Shown here: positions 1 through 6,998 of the stretch, piece by piece
Layout of the letters: every line of letters starts with the position of its first letter
Numbering within the stretch: position 1 is the stretch's first letter
Assembly: GCA_900770605.1 (NCBI GenBank)
Contig: CAAGKS010000088.1
Coordinates: forward strand, 1 to 12,301
DNA: 12,301 bases
Direction: 5' to 3'
From: Clostridia bacterium
GTDB taxonomy: Bacteria; Bacillota; Clostridia; Oscillospirales; CAG-272
Translations under genes and position numbers: made by a program
The notes under the pieces: generated by a model
What the model saw: the letters and a program-made list of their open reading frames with translations, nothing else
Told to the model about the DNA's origin: nothing
Databases searched by the model: none

Positions 1-15
1 GATACAGCTTTTCAC
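1..15 (-). CDS. Possible 5' end of a minus-strand gene cut by the window edge
   Basis: On the minus strand an AAAGGAG ribosome site (rc of about 23-29) lies 7 nt before a GTG codon at 13-15, followed by AAA AGC TGT ATC up to the edge, so the protein would begin M-K-S-C-I. The AT-rich DNA upstream (about 30-110) could hold its promoter; a TATTAT-like -10 is visible, but no good -35. Only five codons are seen, so the product cannot be named. The call rests on ribosome site spacing alone and could be chance. Confidence 0.3.
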
Positions 16-137
16 AATGTTTCTCCTTTGCATTCAAATAATACTATCGTTTGTAAAGTGAAAAGATAATATTTAAAAGAGATTTAGAAGAAGAAATTTT
101 CGTTTTCCCTCCATTGCTCCATAAACAATCCTTCCGT

Positions 138-176
138 CACGGCAAGCCGTGCTACCTCCCGATTTGCAAAGCAAAA
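138..176. repeat. Small hairpin pair at the outer edge of the left repeat block
   Basis: Two short palindromes lie side by side: CACGGC-AA-GCCGTG (138-151) and TTTGC-AAA-GCAAA (163-175). They sit immediately outside the larger hairpin module at 192-339 and look like part of the same composite repeat. The 16-525 stretch contains no ORF with a convincing ribosome site; apart from the modules listed here I see only AT-rich spacer at about 16-130. Confidence 0.5.
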
Positions 177-191
177 TTTACACAAAGGGAA

Positions 192-339
192 GCTGGGGGT
201 ATTCCGCCGTCTGCGGACGGCGGCTGAGGCTCTGCCTCAGACTCCCATGACCGCAGGGGTATTCCGCCGTCTGCGGACGGCGTCTAAGGGCGCTGCCCTT
301 AGAACCTGCAAACTTTTTAAAAAAAGTTTGATCAAAAAC
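192..339 (+). repeat. Multi-hairpin repeat module B, left copy
   Basis: This module is a string of palindromes in one order: CCGCCGTC-TGC-GGACGGCGG near 204-223, CTGAGGC-TCT-GCCTCAG (224-240), a second CCGCCGTC hairpin near 264-282, CTAAGGGC-GCT-GCCCTTAG (284-302), and an AAACTTTTT/AAAAAGTTT hairpin ending in TTTGATCAAAAAC (310-339). A second copy in the same orientation ends the window (12153-12301). Differences between the copies fall in loops, in spacers, or as paired changes within stems. On the minus strand it reads through as a peptide ending RRPQTAEYP, which I take to be spurious. Confidence 0.85.
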
Positions 340-369
340 TTTGAAGAGTGAGAAATGAATAAAACAAAG

Positions 370-408
370 TTGGTGGAGTGACCGAAATGAAAACGGGAAC
401 TCCACCAA
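370..408. repeat. 10-bp inverted repeat with 19-nt loop
   Basis: TTGGTGGAGT (370-379) and ACTCCACCAA (399-408) are perfect reverse complements around a 19-nt loop. The element lies between module B and module A in the left gene-free block. No homologous copy is present at the right end, but the window stops there at the equivalent point. It may be another module of the same composite repeat family. Function is unknown. Confidence 0.6.
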
Positions 409-445
409 TAATGCTTTAATCCTTATTTAGCTGGAAGCTTTTTTG

Positions 446-526
446 CCTACTTTTTTCTCGAAAAAAGTAGGAGTTTTTTGCTAAGCTATTTAGCATAGGG
501 CTTCGCCCTAAGCCACAAAAAAGCGT
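446..526 (+). repeat. 81-bp repeat module A, left copy (abuts ftsK stop)
   Basis: The module starts with an 11-bp stem (446-456 with 461-471, loop CTCG) followed on the plus strand by a T6 tract. Next come GCTAA/TTAGC, then TAGGGC-TTC-GCCCTA, and it ends ACAAAAAAGCGT at 526, the last base of the ftsK stop codon on the minus strand. The right copy (11935-12015) has the same length with five differences. The stem plus T tract looks like an intrinsic terminator for plus-strand transcription. ftsK transcription arrives from the other direction and would read the hairpin without a following U tract, so its role as the ftsK terminator is doubtful. Confidence 0.85.
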
Positions 527-3411
527 TAATCCTGGACCTCGCCGAGATTGCCGTCAACTACGCGGCGCATATACTCGTCCATAGTGATAAGCACGCGTCT
601 GGGCTTATTTCCGTCAGGCTTGCTGACGTATCCCATCTGCTCCATCGTGTCGATGATCTTTGCCGCGCGTCCGTAGCCAACGCCAAGTCTGCGCTGCATA
701 AGTGAGGTGGATATCTTTCCTTCCTCGATAGCGAGCTTGACCGCATCTCTGAACTTCGCGTCACCGCCCTCGACCTCGGGCATCTCCATATCGGCAGAGG
801 CAGAAGCACCCTTCTTGCCCTGGCCGCATTTAGCTGCCTCAAGCTCCATCTGATTGATAAAGTCGTTGTTGTACTTCGCGCTTCCGTTGTTCTCACAAAT
901 AAAGGAGATCACCTTTTCAACCTCGGAGTCGCTTACGAACGCGCCCTGTACACGCATCGGCTTTGCAGAACCAACGGGAGCAAAGAGCATATCACCGTAG
1001 CCGATGAGGTTTTCAGCGCCTGCAACGTCGATGATAGTTCTGGAGTCAACCTGAGAGGTAACGGTACACGCGATACGGGAGGGAACGTTTGCCTTGATAA
1101 GACCTGTGATAACGTCAACCGAAGGACGCTGAGTACCGAGGATAACGTGGATACCGGCGGCTCTCGCCTTTTGAGCAAGACGGCAGATGTTGGTCTCAAC
1201 CTCGTCTCGCGCGGTCATCATAAGGTCAGCAAGCTCGTCGATGATGATAACCATCTGAGGCATGTATTCCTTGTCGGGATCGTTTTCGGTAATAGCGTTG
1301 TAGTCGGCAATATTACGCACGCCGACCTGCTCGATCAGCTCAAAGCGGCGCTCCATCTCGGTAACCGCAGAGGCAAGCGCACCCGCCGCCTTCTTAGGCT
1401 CGCTGACGATAGGACAGTAAAGGTGAGGAATGTTCTTGTATACGTTAAATTCGACTTTCTTGGGGTCGATAAGTATAAGCTTTACGTCCTCAGGCTTTGC
1501 CTTGTAGAGAATACTGATAATGATGCTGTTGATGCACACGGACTTACCTGATCCCGTAGTACCTGCGATAAGCAGGTGAGGCATCTTTGCAACGTCGAAG
1601 TATATGGGATTACCGCCAACGTCCATACCAAGACAGGACGTAAGACGGCTCTTTGCCTCGATAAATCTGTTGTTCTCAATAAGATCGCGCAGATAAACGG
1701 TAGCGCGTGTCTTGTTGGGGACCTCGATACCAACGGCAGGCTTGTTGGGGATAGGCGCTTCGATACGAACTCCGGAGGTCGCAAGGTTGAGCGCGATATC
1801 GTCAACAAGGTTAGCGATGGAACGAACTCTCGTACCAACCTCGGGCTTGAGCTCGTATCTTGTGATCGTAGGACCGCGGGAGTAGTTTACTTCCTTGATT
1901 CCAACCTTGAAGCTGCGCAAGGTCTCAACGAGTATCTTCGCGTTCTCGCGAAGCTCCTCGGAGTAATCCGTGTCAACGGACTCCTTGTTTTCTTTGAGCA
2001 GGCTGTAAGGGGGGAATACGTAGGGCGTGATGATCTCGGGCTCTATGTCGTCCTCGTCGATCTCGTCGGGCGCAACTGCGGCAACGTCCTCAAGGAATTC
2101 GTCGCTCTCTATCATAGTGAGATCAAGGTCTTCCTCAGGCTTGTCGGGAACGAGAGAGTCAACGTCGATAGTTCCGCGTGCTGCCCCCTGGGGCTCGGCT
2201 GCGGTCTTTACTTCGGGCTCTGCCTCGGGCTCGGGCTTTACCTGGACAGGCTTTGCCGTACCGAGATTTCCAAGTATGCTGTCTATGCTGCTGAATTCGT
2301 TCGTGTCAAATCCGGGCTCACCGCCAAAGTCAAGCACAGGCTCGGCGTTCGCCTCGGGAGCCTTCTGCGCCTTTGCCTCGGGCTTCTTGTCGTCTTCCTT
2401 GGCAGCAGGTCCTATTATTACCTCGGAGAGAGGAATGAGCTTTTCTACGTTCTTGGGGGGAGGAGCGGGTCTTTCGTCCTCGTAATTGTCGTCAAGCAGA
2501 TTATCGACCGTCATATTTTTAGCGACCTTGGGAGAGTTCTGACGGGGAACGTCGTGTATCTCGGGACGCTGCTTTATAACGGGAGCGGCTTGAGCCGCGG
2601 CTTCGCGCTCACGCTCCTTCTGCTCGCGGAGCTGCTGCTTTTCGAGCTTTCTGCGCTCTGCATTTGCAATGTGTCTTGCTCTGAGCTTTGCTATGACGTA
2701 ATCGGGAGTAAGTCCAACCGCAAGGAAGATGAATACTATCATCAACGCCGCCAGAATAATGATGGAAATAACGTTCTCAAAGCAGAGAATACACAGGCAG
2801 CTGATAGCACCGCCTATAACTCCACCGCCGAAAAGCTCTACGCCGTCAAGCCAAAGGTCTGCAAAATCGAACGCGGTCTGATCAGCGATGACCGCAACGA
2901 GTGCGGAGAGCAAAATAACGGAGATCCACGTTGCCACCTTGGTAAGACGAAGCTTTCTGCGCGCTTTGAGGAAGTCAACGAGGGCAGTTCCTTCAAGCTT
3001 GACAGGCTGCCACTTCACGTGGAAGACGCACTGCTTTATTCCAACGTATCCGAAAACGAGCGGAAGCGCAAACGCTCCGAGTCCAAACAGACCGCAGAAA
3101 AGAGCCTGAATGAAATATCCAACCTTTCCTGCGCCGCCCTCAAGTCCCACGAGATGCACCACCACGAAGCAAGCGGCAAGGACTGCGGCAAGGAGCACGG
3201 AAAGATAGGGAAGCACGCGCTGATACATTTTGGGCGCGTAAACCGATTTGGCGTCTGCCTTTCTCTCCTCGCGGATATCGTTTTTAGCATTTTTTACGTT
3301 GTTCTTAATAGCTTTTTTAGTAGCCTTTTTAGTTTGCTTTTTAGCGGCTTTTTTAGCGGCCTCTGCCGCTTTTTTGTTAGCGGCGTTAGTTTTCTTCTGG
3401 GTACTTGCCAT
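526..3411 (-). CDS. ftsK: FtsK/SpoIIIE family DNA translocase
   Basis: This is a 961-aa septum-located, ATP-driven double-stranded DNA pump that moves chromosomal DNA through closing division or sporulation septa. The N terminus (about 1-55) is very rich in Lys and Ala. Hydrophobic segments at about 66-88, 98-125, 158-176 and 196-232 form the usual four- or five-helix membrane anchor. A charged, probably coiled segment (about 236-275) and a long acidic, Pro-rich linker (about 276-495) follow. The motor carries Walker A AGTTGSGKS (616-624), Walker B VIIIDE (721-726) and the TQRPSVDVITG motif. The last ~70 residues match the winged-helix gamma domain that reads orienting sequences (GKISTSLMQRRLGVGYGRA). 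An AAGGAG site (rc of 3425-3430) precedes the ATG by 13 nt. Length and domain order are normal for the family. Sequence alone does not separate vegetative FtsK/SftA-like from SpoIIIE roles. The gene is monocistronic here, divergent from the TauE/SafE pair. Confidence 0.96.
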   Translation of the reverse strand: MASTQKKTNAANKKAAEAAKKAAKKQTKKATKKAIKNNVKNAKNDIREERKADAKSVYAPKMYQRVLPYLSVLLAAVLAACFVVVHLVGLEGGAGKVGYFIQALFCGLFGLGAFALPLVFGYVGIKQCVFHVKWQPVKLEGTALVDFLKARRKLRLTKVATWISVILLSALVAVIADQTAFDFADLWLDGVELFGGGVIGGAISCLCILCFENVISIIILAALMIVFIFLAVGLTPDYVIAKLRARHIANAERRKLEKQQLREQKEREREAAAQAAPVIKQRPEIHDVPRQNSPKVAKNMTVDNLLDDNYEDERPAPPPKNVEKLIPLSEVIIGPAAKEDDKKPEAKAQKAPEANAEPVLDFGGEPGFDTNEFSSIDSILGNLGTAKPVQVKPEPEAEPEVKTAAEPQGAARGTIDVDSLVPDKPEEDLDLTMIESDEFLEDVAAVAPDEIDEDDIEPEIITPYVFPPYSLLKENKESVDTDYSEELRENAKILVETLRSFKVGIKEVNYSRGPTITRYELKPEVGTRVRSIANLVDDIALNLATSGVRIEAPIPNKPAVGIEVPNKTRATVYLRDLIENNRFIEAKSRLTSCLGMDVGGNPIYFDVAKMPHLLIAGTTGSGKSVCINSIIISILYKAKPEDVKLILIDPKKVEFNVYKNIPHLYCPIVSEPKKAAGALASAVTEMERRFELIEQVGVRNIADYNAITENDPDKEYMPQMVIIIDELADLMMTARDEVETNICRLAQKARAAGIHVILGTQRPSVDVITGLIKANVPSRIACTVTSQVDSRTIIDVAGAENLIGYGDMLFAPVGSAKPMRVQGAFVSDSEVEKVISFICENNGSAKYNNDFINQMELEAAKCGQGKKGASASADMEMPEVEGGDAKFRDAVKLAIEEGKISTSLMQRRLGVGYGRAAKIIDTMEQMGYVSKPDGNKPRRVLITMDEYMRRVVDGNLGEVQD

Positions 3412-3452
3412 GCCTGCCCTTTATCTCCTTATCCTTGAATATTTATGGATCG

Positions 3453-3483
3453 GTATATTTTTTGGTTATTGTGGAAAATATAC
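3453..3483. promoter_or_regulatory. Inverted repeat in the ftsK leader
   Basis: GTATATTTT (3453-3461) and AAAATATAC (3475-3483) are perfect 9-bp reverse complements around a 13-nt loop. Short GGATC/GATCC matches lie just outside. The element falls inside the predicted ~100-nt ftsK leader, between promoter and ribosome site, so it could be a protein operator or an RNA hairpin. The AT-rich composition makes chance a real alternative. Confidence 0.35.
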
Positions 3484-3521
3484 TTTTGATCAGGATCCTT
3501 AAAAATGACTATACATAATAA

Positions 3522-3550
3522 ATTATACCATACAAAAACCATTTTTTCAA
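3522..3550 (-). promoter_or_regulatory. sigma-A-type promoter of ftsK
   Basis: Read on the minus strand, TTGAAA (rc of 3545-3550) is followed after exactly 17 bp by a perfect TATAAT (rc of 3522-3527), preceded by TGG as an extended -10. Transcription would start near 3515, giving a leader of about 100 nt before the ATG at 3411. I see no equally good promoter for the divergent plus-strand gene at 3611; TTTACA (3555-3560) and TACAAT (3581-3586) are spaced 20 bp. Confidence 0.75.
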
Positions 3551-3610
3551 GGATTTTACAAAAAAACAAAGTTAAATAACTACAATAATCTTATATAAAA
3601 GGCGGAAATT

Positions 3611-4015
3611 ATGATAAAAGACAGGCATAAAGACGGCTATCGTCTTGATAGCAGGAGCGCGCTGCTGCTTCTGGGCGGCGGACTTGCGGCAGGATTTTTG
3701 AACGGACTGCTCGGCGCGGGCGGTGGAATAGTGGTGATATTCGTGCTGACAAAGCTGCTCGGCGACAGTATTACCAGAAAAAATGCGGTGTACGGAAACG
3801 CGCTGTGCGTTATGCTGCCGATATCCGTGCTGACCTGCGCGATGTACGCCTCTCGCGGATATATGTCACTCGGCGGCTTTGGGGCGTTCGTGCTTCCCGC
3901 CTTGCTTGGCGGACTTGCAGGGGGTGTATTGCTTGGCAGGCTTGACGCGAGCTTTATTAAAAAATGCTTTGCAGGGCTCGTTATAGTTTCGGGAATTATT
4001 TTGATGGTGAGGTGA
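3611..4015 (+). CDS. Half-size TauE/SafE (TSUP) membrane transporter protein, first of a pair
   Basis: This 134-aa, strongly hydrophobic protein has about four membrane segments (about 17-35, 37-50, 60-82, 86-108, with a last one at 118-132) and the glycine-rich family signature GLLGAGGG (32-39). Full-length TauE/SafE exporters are about 250 aa with two homologous halves, each bearing this signature. Here the halves appear as two genes separated by 6 nt, so this product probably works with the next one as a heterodimer. The family exports sulfite, sulfoacetate and other organic anions; the substrate here cannot be told. The start follows AAAGGCGG (3597-3604), a moderate ribosome site. The N-terminal tail MIKDRHKDGYRLDSR is charged and likely cytoplasmic. 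Confidence 0.85.
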   Translation: MIKDRHKDGYRLDSRSALLLLGGGLAAGFLNGLLGAGGGIVVIFVLTKLLGDSITRKNAVYGNALCVMLPISVLTCAMYASRGYMSLGGFGAFVLPALLGGLAGGVLLGRLDASFIKKCFAGLVIVSGIILMVR

Positions 4016-4021
4016 GCACAG

Positions 4022-4417
4022 ATGGAGATCATTCATATTCTGGCGGCGTTTTTTATCGCCCTGCTCTCAGGGCTCGGCATAGGCGGCGGAGGACTTTTTA
4101 TAGTCTATCTTTCGCTCTTCGGGGGCATTTCTCAGCTTGCGGCGCAGGGCTATAACCTTATCTTCTTTTTGTTCACCTCGTCGGCGTCCGTGGCGGTGCA
4201 GATATATAAGCGCAACGTCCGTTTTCTGCCCGTCGCGCTTATGGCGGTGGCGGGAATGGGGGGAGCATTGCTCGGAGTGCTTGCAACGGAAGTTCTGCCC
4301 GAGGAATATCTGCGCCGTGCATTTGGCGTAATGCTCGTAACGGGCGGAGTGATCTCCCTGCGCTCAATGCTCGCCGATAAAGCGGCATCGCAAAAGCAAG
4401 CGTCCAAGGAGAGCTGA
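4022..4417 (+). CDS. Half-size TauE/SafE (TSUP) membrane transporter protein, second of a pair
   Basis: This 131-aa membrane protein has about four hydrophobic segments (about 5-35, 44-58, 68-90, 98-115), the family signature GLGIGGGG (17-24) near its N terminus, and a polar C-terminal tail (118-131). It starts 6 nt after the stop of the preceding half-size gene, and its ribosome site GAGGTG (4009-4014) overlaps that gene's last codons, so translation is probably coupled and the two chains made in step. Which half of a full-length exporter each resembles needs alignment. Substrate is unknown. No clear terminator follows; the next 120 bp (4418-4540) hold no gene that I can support. Confidence 0.85.
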   Translation: MEIIHILAAFFIALLSGLGIGGGGLFIVYLSLFGGISQLAAQGYNLIFFLFTSSASVAVQIYKRNVRFLPVALMAVAGMGGALLGVLATEVLPEEYLRRAFGVMLVTGGVISLRSMLADKAASQKQASKES

Positions 4418-4540
4418 TACGAACGGGCGGTAAAGGCTGGGGGATCGATGCCGCAACAACGCGCTTTTGGCGATAACCTGTATAAAAGAGTGAAATATTG
4501 TAGAAAGATTTTGAACGGTAAGCCGCATCGCCCCTCATAT

Positions 4541-4574
4541 TGCGACAAAGCTCTCGCGCTTTTTTTGGTAGAAT
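4541..4574 (+). promoter_or_regulatory. Probable Spo0A-activated promoter of spoIIE
   Basis: TGCGACAA (4541-4548) matches 7 of 8 bases of the Spo0A box in reverse orientation (TTCGACAA). It overlaps a weak -35, GCGACA (4542-4547), and 21 bp further on lies TAGAAT (4569-4574), preceded by TGG as an extended -10. A 21-22 bp spacer with a 0A box over the -35 is the known design of Bacillus subtilis Spo0A-dependent sigma-A promoters such as spoIIE and spoIIG. Transcription would start near 4581, about 28 nt before the spoIIE start. The call is inferred from pattern and gene identity. Confidence 0.55.
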
Positions 4575-4594
4575 AATATTACTTTTAAAAGCAC

Positions 4595-4611
4595 GGAGGT
4601 TTAATGTAATG
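4595..4611 (+). promoter_or_regulatory. spoIIE ribosome site with overlapping start-stop codons
   Basis: GGAGG (4595-4599) is followed by ATGTAATGG. ATG at 4604 is immediately closed by TAA (4607-4609), whose last base is the first base of the ATG at 4609 that opens spoIIE. The spacings are 4 nt and 9 nt, so both starts are reachable, and the second has the better spacing. The site decides the spoIIE start, since the reading frame stays open back to 4540. Confidence 0.7.
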
Positions 4612-6933
4612 GACGTCAGTAATGAGCGCGTTATGGGGAACGATATCGGCTCGTCCGAGCGCGGTACGCTCAAAATAAAAGAGAGGGACGTGCTGTTCTG
4701 GGTTTTGAGCGCGTTGTGGGGATTTGTCACGGGTGCCGCGAGCCTGCCGTTTTCCGCCGCGCCGTTTGGCTTTGCGGCGCTTGCGGTGTCGTCACGCTAT
4801 GCGATAGGAGCTTTTGTGGGACTTGCTTGCTCCTGCGCATTTACAGAGAGCTCGTACGAGCTGCTCGCGGCATATCTTGTAACGCTTTTGATAAGAGTGG
4901 CGTTCGGCGCGTTTTTGCGAGCTGACGGAGCGAGAGGAAAAATATTTTCCGAGCATTTGTCGCTGCGAATGGTGTCGGCAGCCTCAGGCGCATTGGCGCT
5001 CGGAATATACAGGCTCGTCAGATCGGGATTTTTATATTATCACGTTATCGGAACGGCGATGGCTATGGCGATCTCCGCAACGCTCGTTTTCGTGTGGTAT
5101 TCGGTAACTCCAAAGAAAGAGGGGGAGCGCAGAGTATCGCACACCGCTTGGCGTACAGTGGCGCTTTGCAGTATGGCGGCGCTCTCGGTCTATGCTGCAA
5201 GGGGAGCATACCTGCTTGGAATATCCCTGTCGGTGTTCCTTGCCTTGACGCTGACGCTTTTCGCGTCGCAGATAAAGGGACTTGCATACGGAGTACTTAT
5301 AGCGATATGCACGGGGGTTTTTGTGTCCGTGACGTACGCGCCCCTGTTTATATTGGCGGCGGTGAGCTTTACCGCACTTAAAAGAGTTTCGCAGGGGCTT
5401 GCCTCGTTCTCCGCGCTCGCCGTGGGAACGGCTTGGGGAGTTTATATGACGGGCATCACTGCGCTCAGCGAGGTATTCTCGGGGCTTTTTGCCGCGAGCA
5501 TTATATTCGTGGTGCTCGATAAGCTGTTTTTTGCGGTAGGAGAGAAAAAAGAGAAGGGCGCGCAGACGAACGGGAGCTTTGAAAAGGATACGGCGGACGG
5601 CGCCGAAGACGAGGATTGCGTAAAGATCCCGTTTGCCGAGGCGGACGTGGCTTTTGCAAGGCTTGACGATACCGCTCGGCGCGTTCAGGGACTTTGTGTG
5701 GGACTTACGGCGCTTGCCGAAAGACTTTCGCTCAGTGAGGCAAAATATCGCACAGAGAGCGGAGCTGATAAAAGATCGGGCGCGGAGAGATGCGCCTCGG
5801 GTGGCTCGATCTTGGCGCAGATAGGGCAAGAGGGAGTCGTTATAAAGAAAAAAGCGCCACGTCACAGATCGGGCGCGAAAGGGCGCGAGAGCGTGGAGAT
5901 ATCTGAGAGCTTTGAGACTATGAGCGACGTTGCAAGAACGGAAAATCTTTCGGCAGAGCTCGTGGCGATATCAGATTATCTGGCGTCGGTGATGTGGGAT
6001 ACGCAAAAGAGGTATTCGGTGGATAGCGTCGCAAGCGAAAGACTGTGCAAATGCCTTGCGGATATCTCTGATGGGAGCGGTGCCTTGCGCGCCGTAGTGC
6101 TCGGCGAGGACGCGAGCAGAGTGAGCGTGTCCGCAAATAGCGAGAGGGCGTTGCGGCTCAATGAGGAGAAAATATTGAGATGCGCTCATAAGGCGCTCGG
6201 AATGAATTACTGTTGCGGCGAGATAGCAGAGCTTGGGAGTAGGTATTATCTCTCGCTCGTGCCCGAGCCGTTTTTGGTGGCGCACGCGGCAGGGAGAAGA
6301 AAAAACGCCCCCGCAGAGCAGGATTTTTGCGGCGATAGCTTTGACGTCCTGCGAGACGGCGGCAGAGTTTACGCCTTTATAAGTGACGGAATGGGAAGCG
6401 GCAGAGATGCGGCGCGCGCCTCGGAGCTTTGCGCGGCGTTTTTGCGCGAGCTTTTGCCCGTTGGAGTTTGCGAGCGCGGTGTGCTTGAAATGATAAACGG
6501 ATTTTTACGCTACCGAAATTGCACGAGCATTACCGAGTGCGCCGTCAGCGCGGATATCGGGAAGATAGACCTTTTGCATAGCCGAGCTGAATTTCATAAA
6601 AGCGGGGCTGCGCCCACGTTTATTTTCCGTGACGGAGAGCTTATAAGAATTTTTGCGCGTACGCTTCCTATCGGCATTATGGGAGAGCTTGATACGTCGG
6701 GCGCGGAGATAGAGATCATGGCAGGCGACGTCATAGTTATGGTAAGCGACGGCGTCACCGAGGGCAGAGAGGAGTGCCCCGAGCTTTTTGAGTTCATACG
6801 CAGCAGGATACTCACGCATACCGCAGATCAGCTCGCCGATGCGATAATCTCATATACCCAAAAGCGCGGTACGCAAGACGACGTCTCCGCGATCGTAATA
6901 AGGATCGAGCAGAACGTCAGGAATACGATATGA
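4609..6933 (+). CDS. spoIIE: Stage II sporulation protein E, membrane PP2C-type phosphatase
   Basis: SpoIIE (774 aa here) sits in the polar septum membrane and dephosphorylates the anti-anti-sigma factor SpoIIAA, which frees sigma-F in the forespore; it also links to FtsZ. Residues about 28-310 contain roughly ten hydrophobic helices. A soluble middle region follows, then a PP2C/SpoIIE domain with metal-site motifs GDSFD (575-579), SDGMGSG (592-598), SDGVTEG (713-719) and TQDDVSAIVIRI (755-766). All expected acidic metal ligands are present. The B. subtilis protein is about 827 aa; the shorter length here comes mainly from the middle region, where I do not find the Cys-rich (C..C....CW) segment I expect, and a basic stretch KKKAPRHRSGAKGR (413-426) is present instead. 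The ATG at 4609 was chosen over upstream starts because of the GGAGG site. The gene converges on pepT. Confidence 0.92.
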   Translation: MDVSNERVMGNDIGSSERGTLKIKERDVLFWVLSALWGFVTGAASLPFSAAPFGFAALAVSSRYAIGAFVGLACSCAFTESSYELLAAYLVTLLIRVAFGAFLRADGARGKIFSEHLSLRMVSAASGALALGIYRLVRSGFLYYHVIGTAMAMAISATLVFVWYSVTPKKEGERRVSHTAWRTVALCSMAALSVYAARGAYLLGISLSVFLALTLTLFASQIKGLAYGVLIAICTGVFVSVTYAPLFILAAVSFTALKRVSQGLASFSALAVGTAWGVYMTGITALSEVFSGLFAASIIFVVLDKLFFAVGEKKEKGAQTNGSFEKDTADGAEDEDCVKIPFAEADVAFARLDDTARRVQGLCVGLTALAERLSLSEAKYRTESGADKRSGAERCASGGSILAQIGQEGVVIKKKAPRHRSGAKGRESVEISESFETMSDVARTENLSAELVAISDYLASVMWDTQKRYSVDSVASERLCKCLADISDGSGALRAVVLGEDASRVSVSANSERALRLNEEKILRCAHKALGMNYCCGEIAELGSRYYLSLVPEPFLVAHAAGRRKNAPAEQDFCGDSFDVLRDGGRVYAFISDGMGSGRDAARASELCAAFLRELLPVGVCERGVLEMINGFLRYRNCTSITECAVSADIGKIDLLHSRAEFHKSGAAPTFIFRDGELIRIFARTLPIGIMGELDTSGAEIEIMAGDVIVMVSDGVTEGREECPELFEFIRSRILTHTADQLADAIISYTQKRGTQDDVSAIVIRIEQNVRNTI

Positions 6934-6955
6934 ATTTCATTTCAGGATCAAATAA

Positions 6956-6990
6956 AAGCACCCCGACAGATCAGCTCTGTCGGGGTGCTT
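6956..6990. terminator. Shared hairpin terminator between spoIIE and pepT
   Basis: AAGCACCCCGACAGA (6956-6970) pairs perfectly with TCTGTCGGGGTGCTT (6976-6990) around the loop TCAGC, a 15-bp GC-rich stem. On the minus strand the stem is followed by TTTTATTT, a good U tract for ending the topoisomerase-pepT transcript. On the plus strand the T run comes later (GTTTTATTT, after GCTGT), so it may also stop spoIIE transcription, less strongly. It lies 8 nt from the pepT stop codon. Confidence 0.88.
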
Positions 6991-6998
6991 GCTGTGTT

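Noticed and set aside
178..408. Minus-strand 76-aa reading frame (ends RRPQTAEYPQLPFV)
   Set aside because: It lies wholly in repeat module B and the 370-408 palindrome and has no convincing ribosome site. Paired changes between repeat copies preserve the hairpins but alter the peptide (RPQTAEY against SPQRAEF), so I take the frame to be a by-product of the repeat.
138..526. CRISPR array or classic tandem repeat
   Set aside because: The units are palindromes of different lengths without regular spacing or unique spacers, and no cas gene is nearby.
1576..3438. 620-aa plus-strand frame opposite ftsK
   Set aside because: It is unusually long but antisense to a gene with clear FtsK motifs, and its sequence shows low-complexity runs with no recognisable domain. 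It reflects codon use of ftsK.
3555..3586. Promoter for the TauE/SafE pair (TTTACA and TACAAT)
   Set aside because: The spacer is 20 bp and the hexamers are weak. I cannot support a firm promoter call from this.
4540..4608. Upstream extension of spoIIE to an ATG at 4540
   Set aside because: That start has no ribosome site and overlaps the proposed Spo0A box and promoter. The ATG at 4609 has GGAGG at 9 nt.
5032..5865. 277-aa minus-strand frame opposite spoIIE
   Set aside because: It is very rich in Arg, Lys and His, without domains, and antisense to the SpoIIE membrane domain and linker, which explains its openness.
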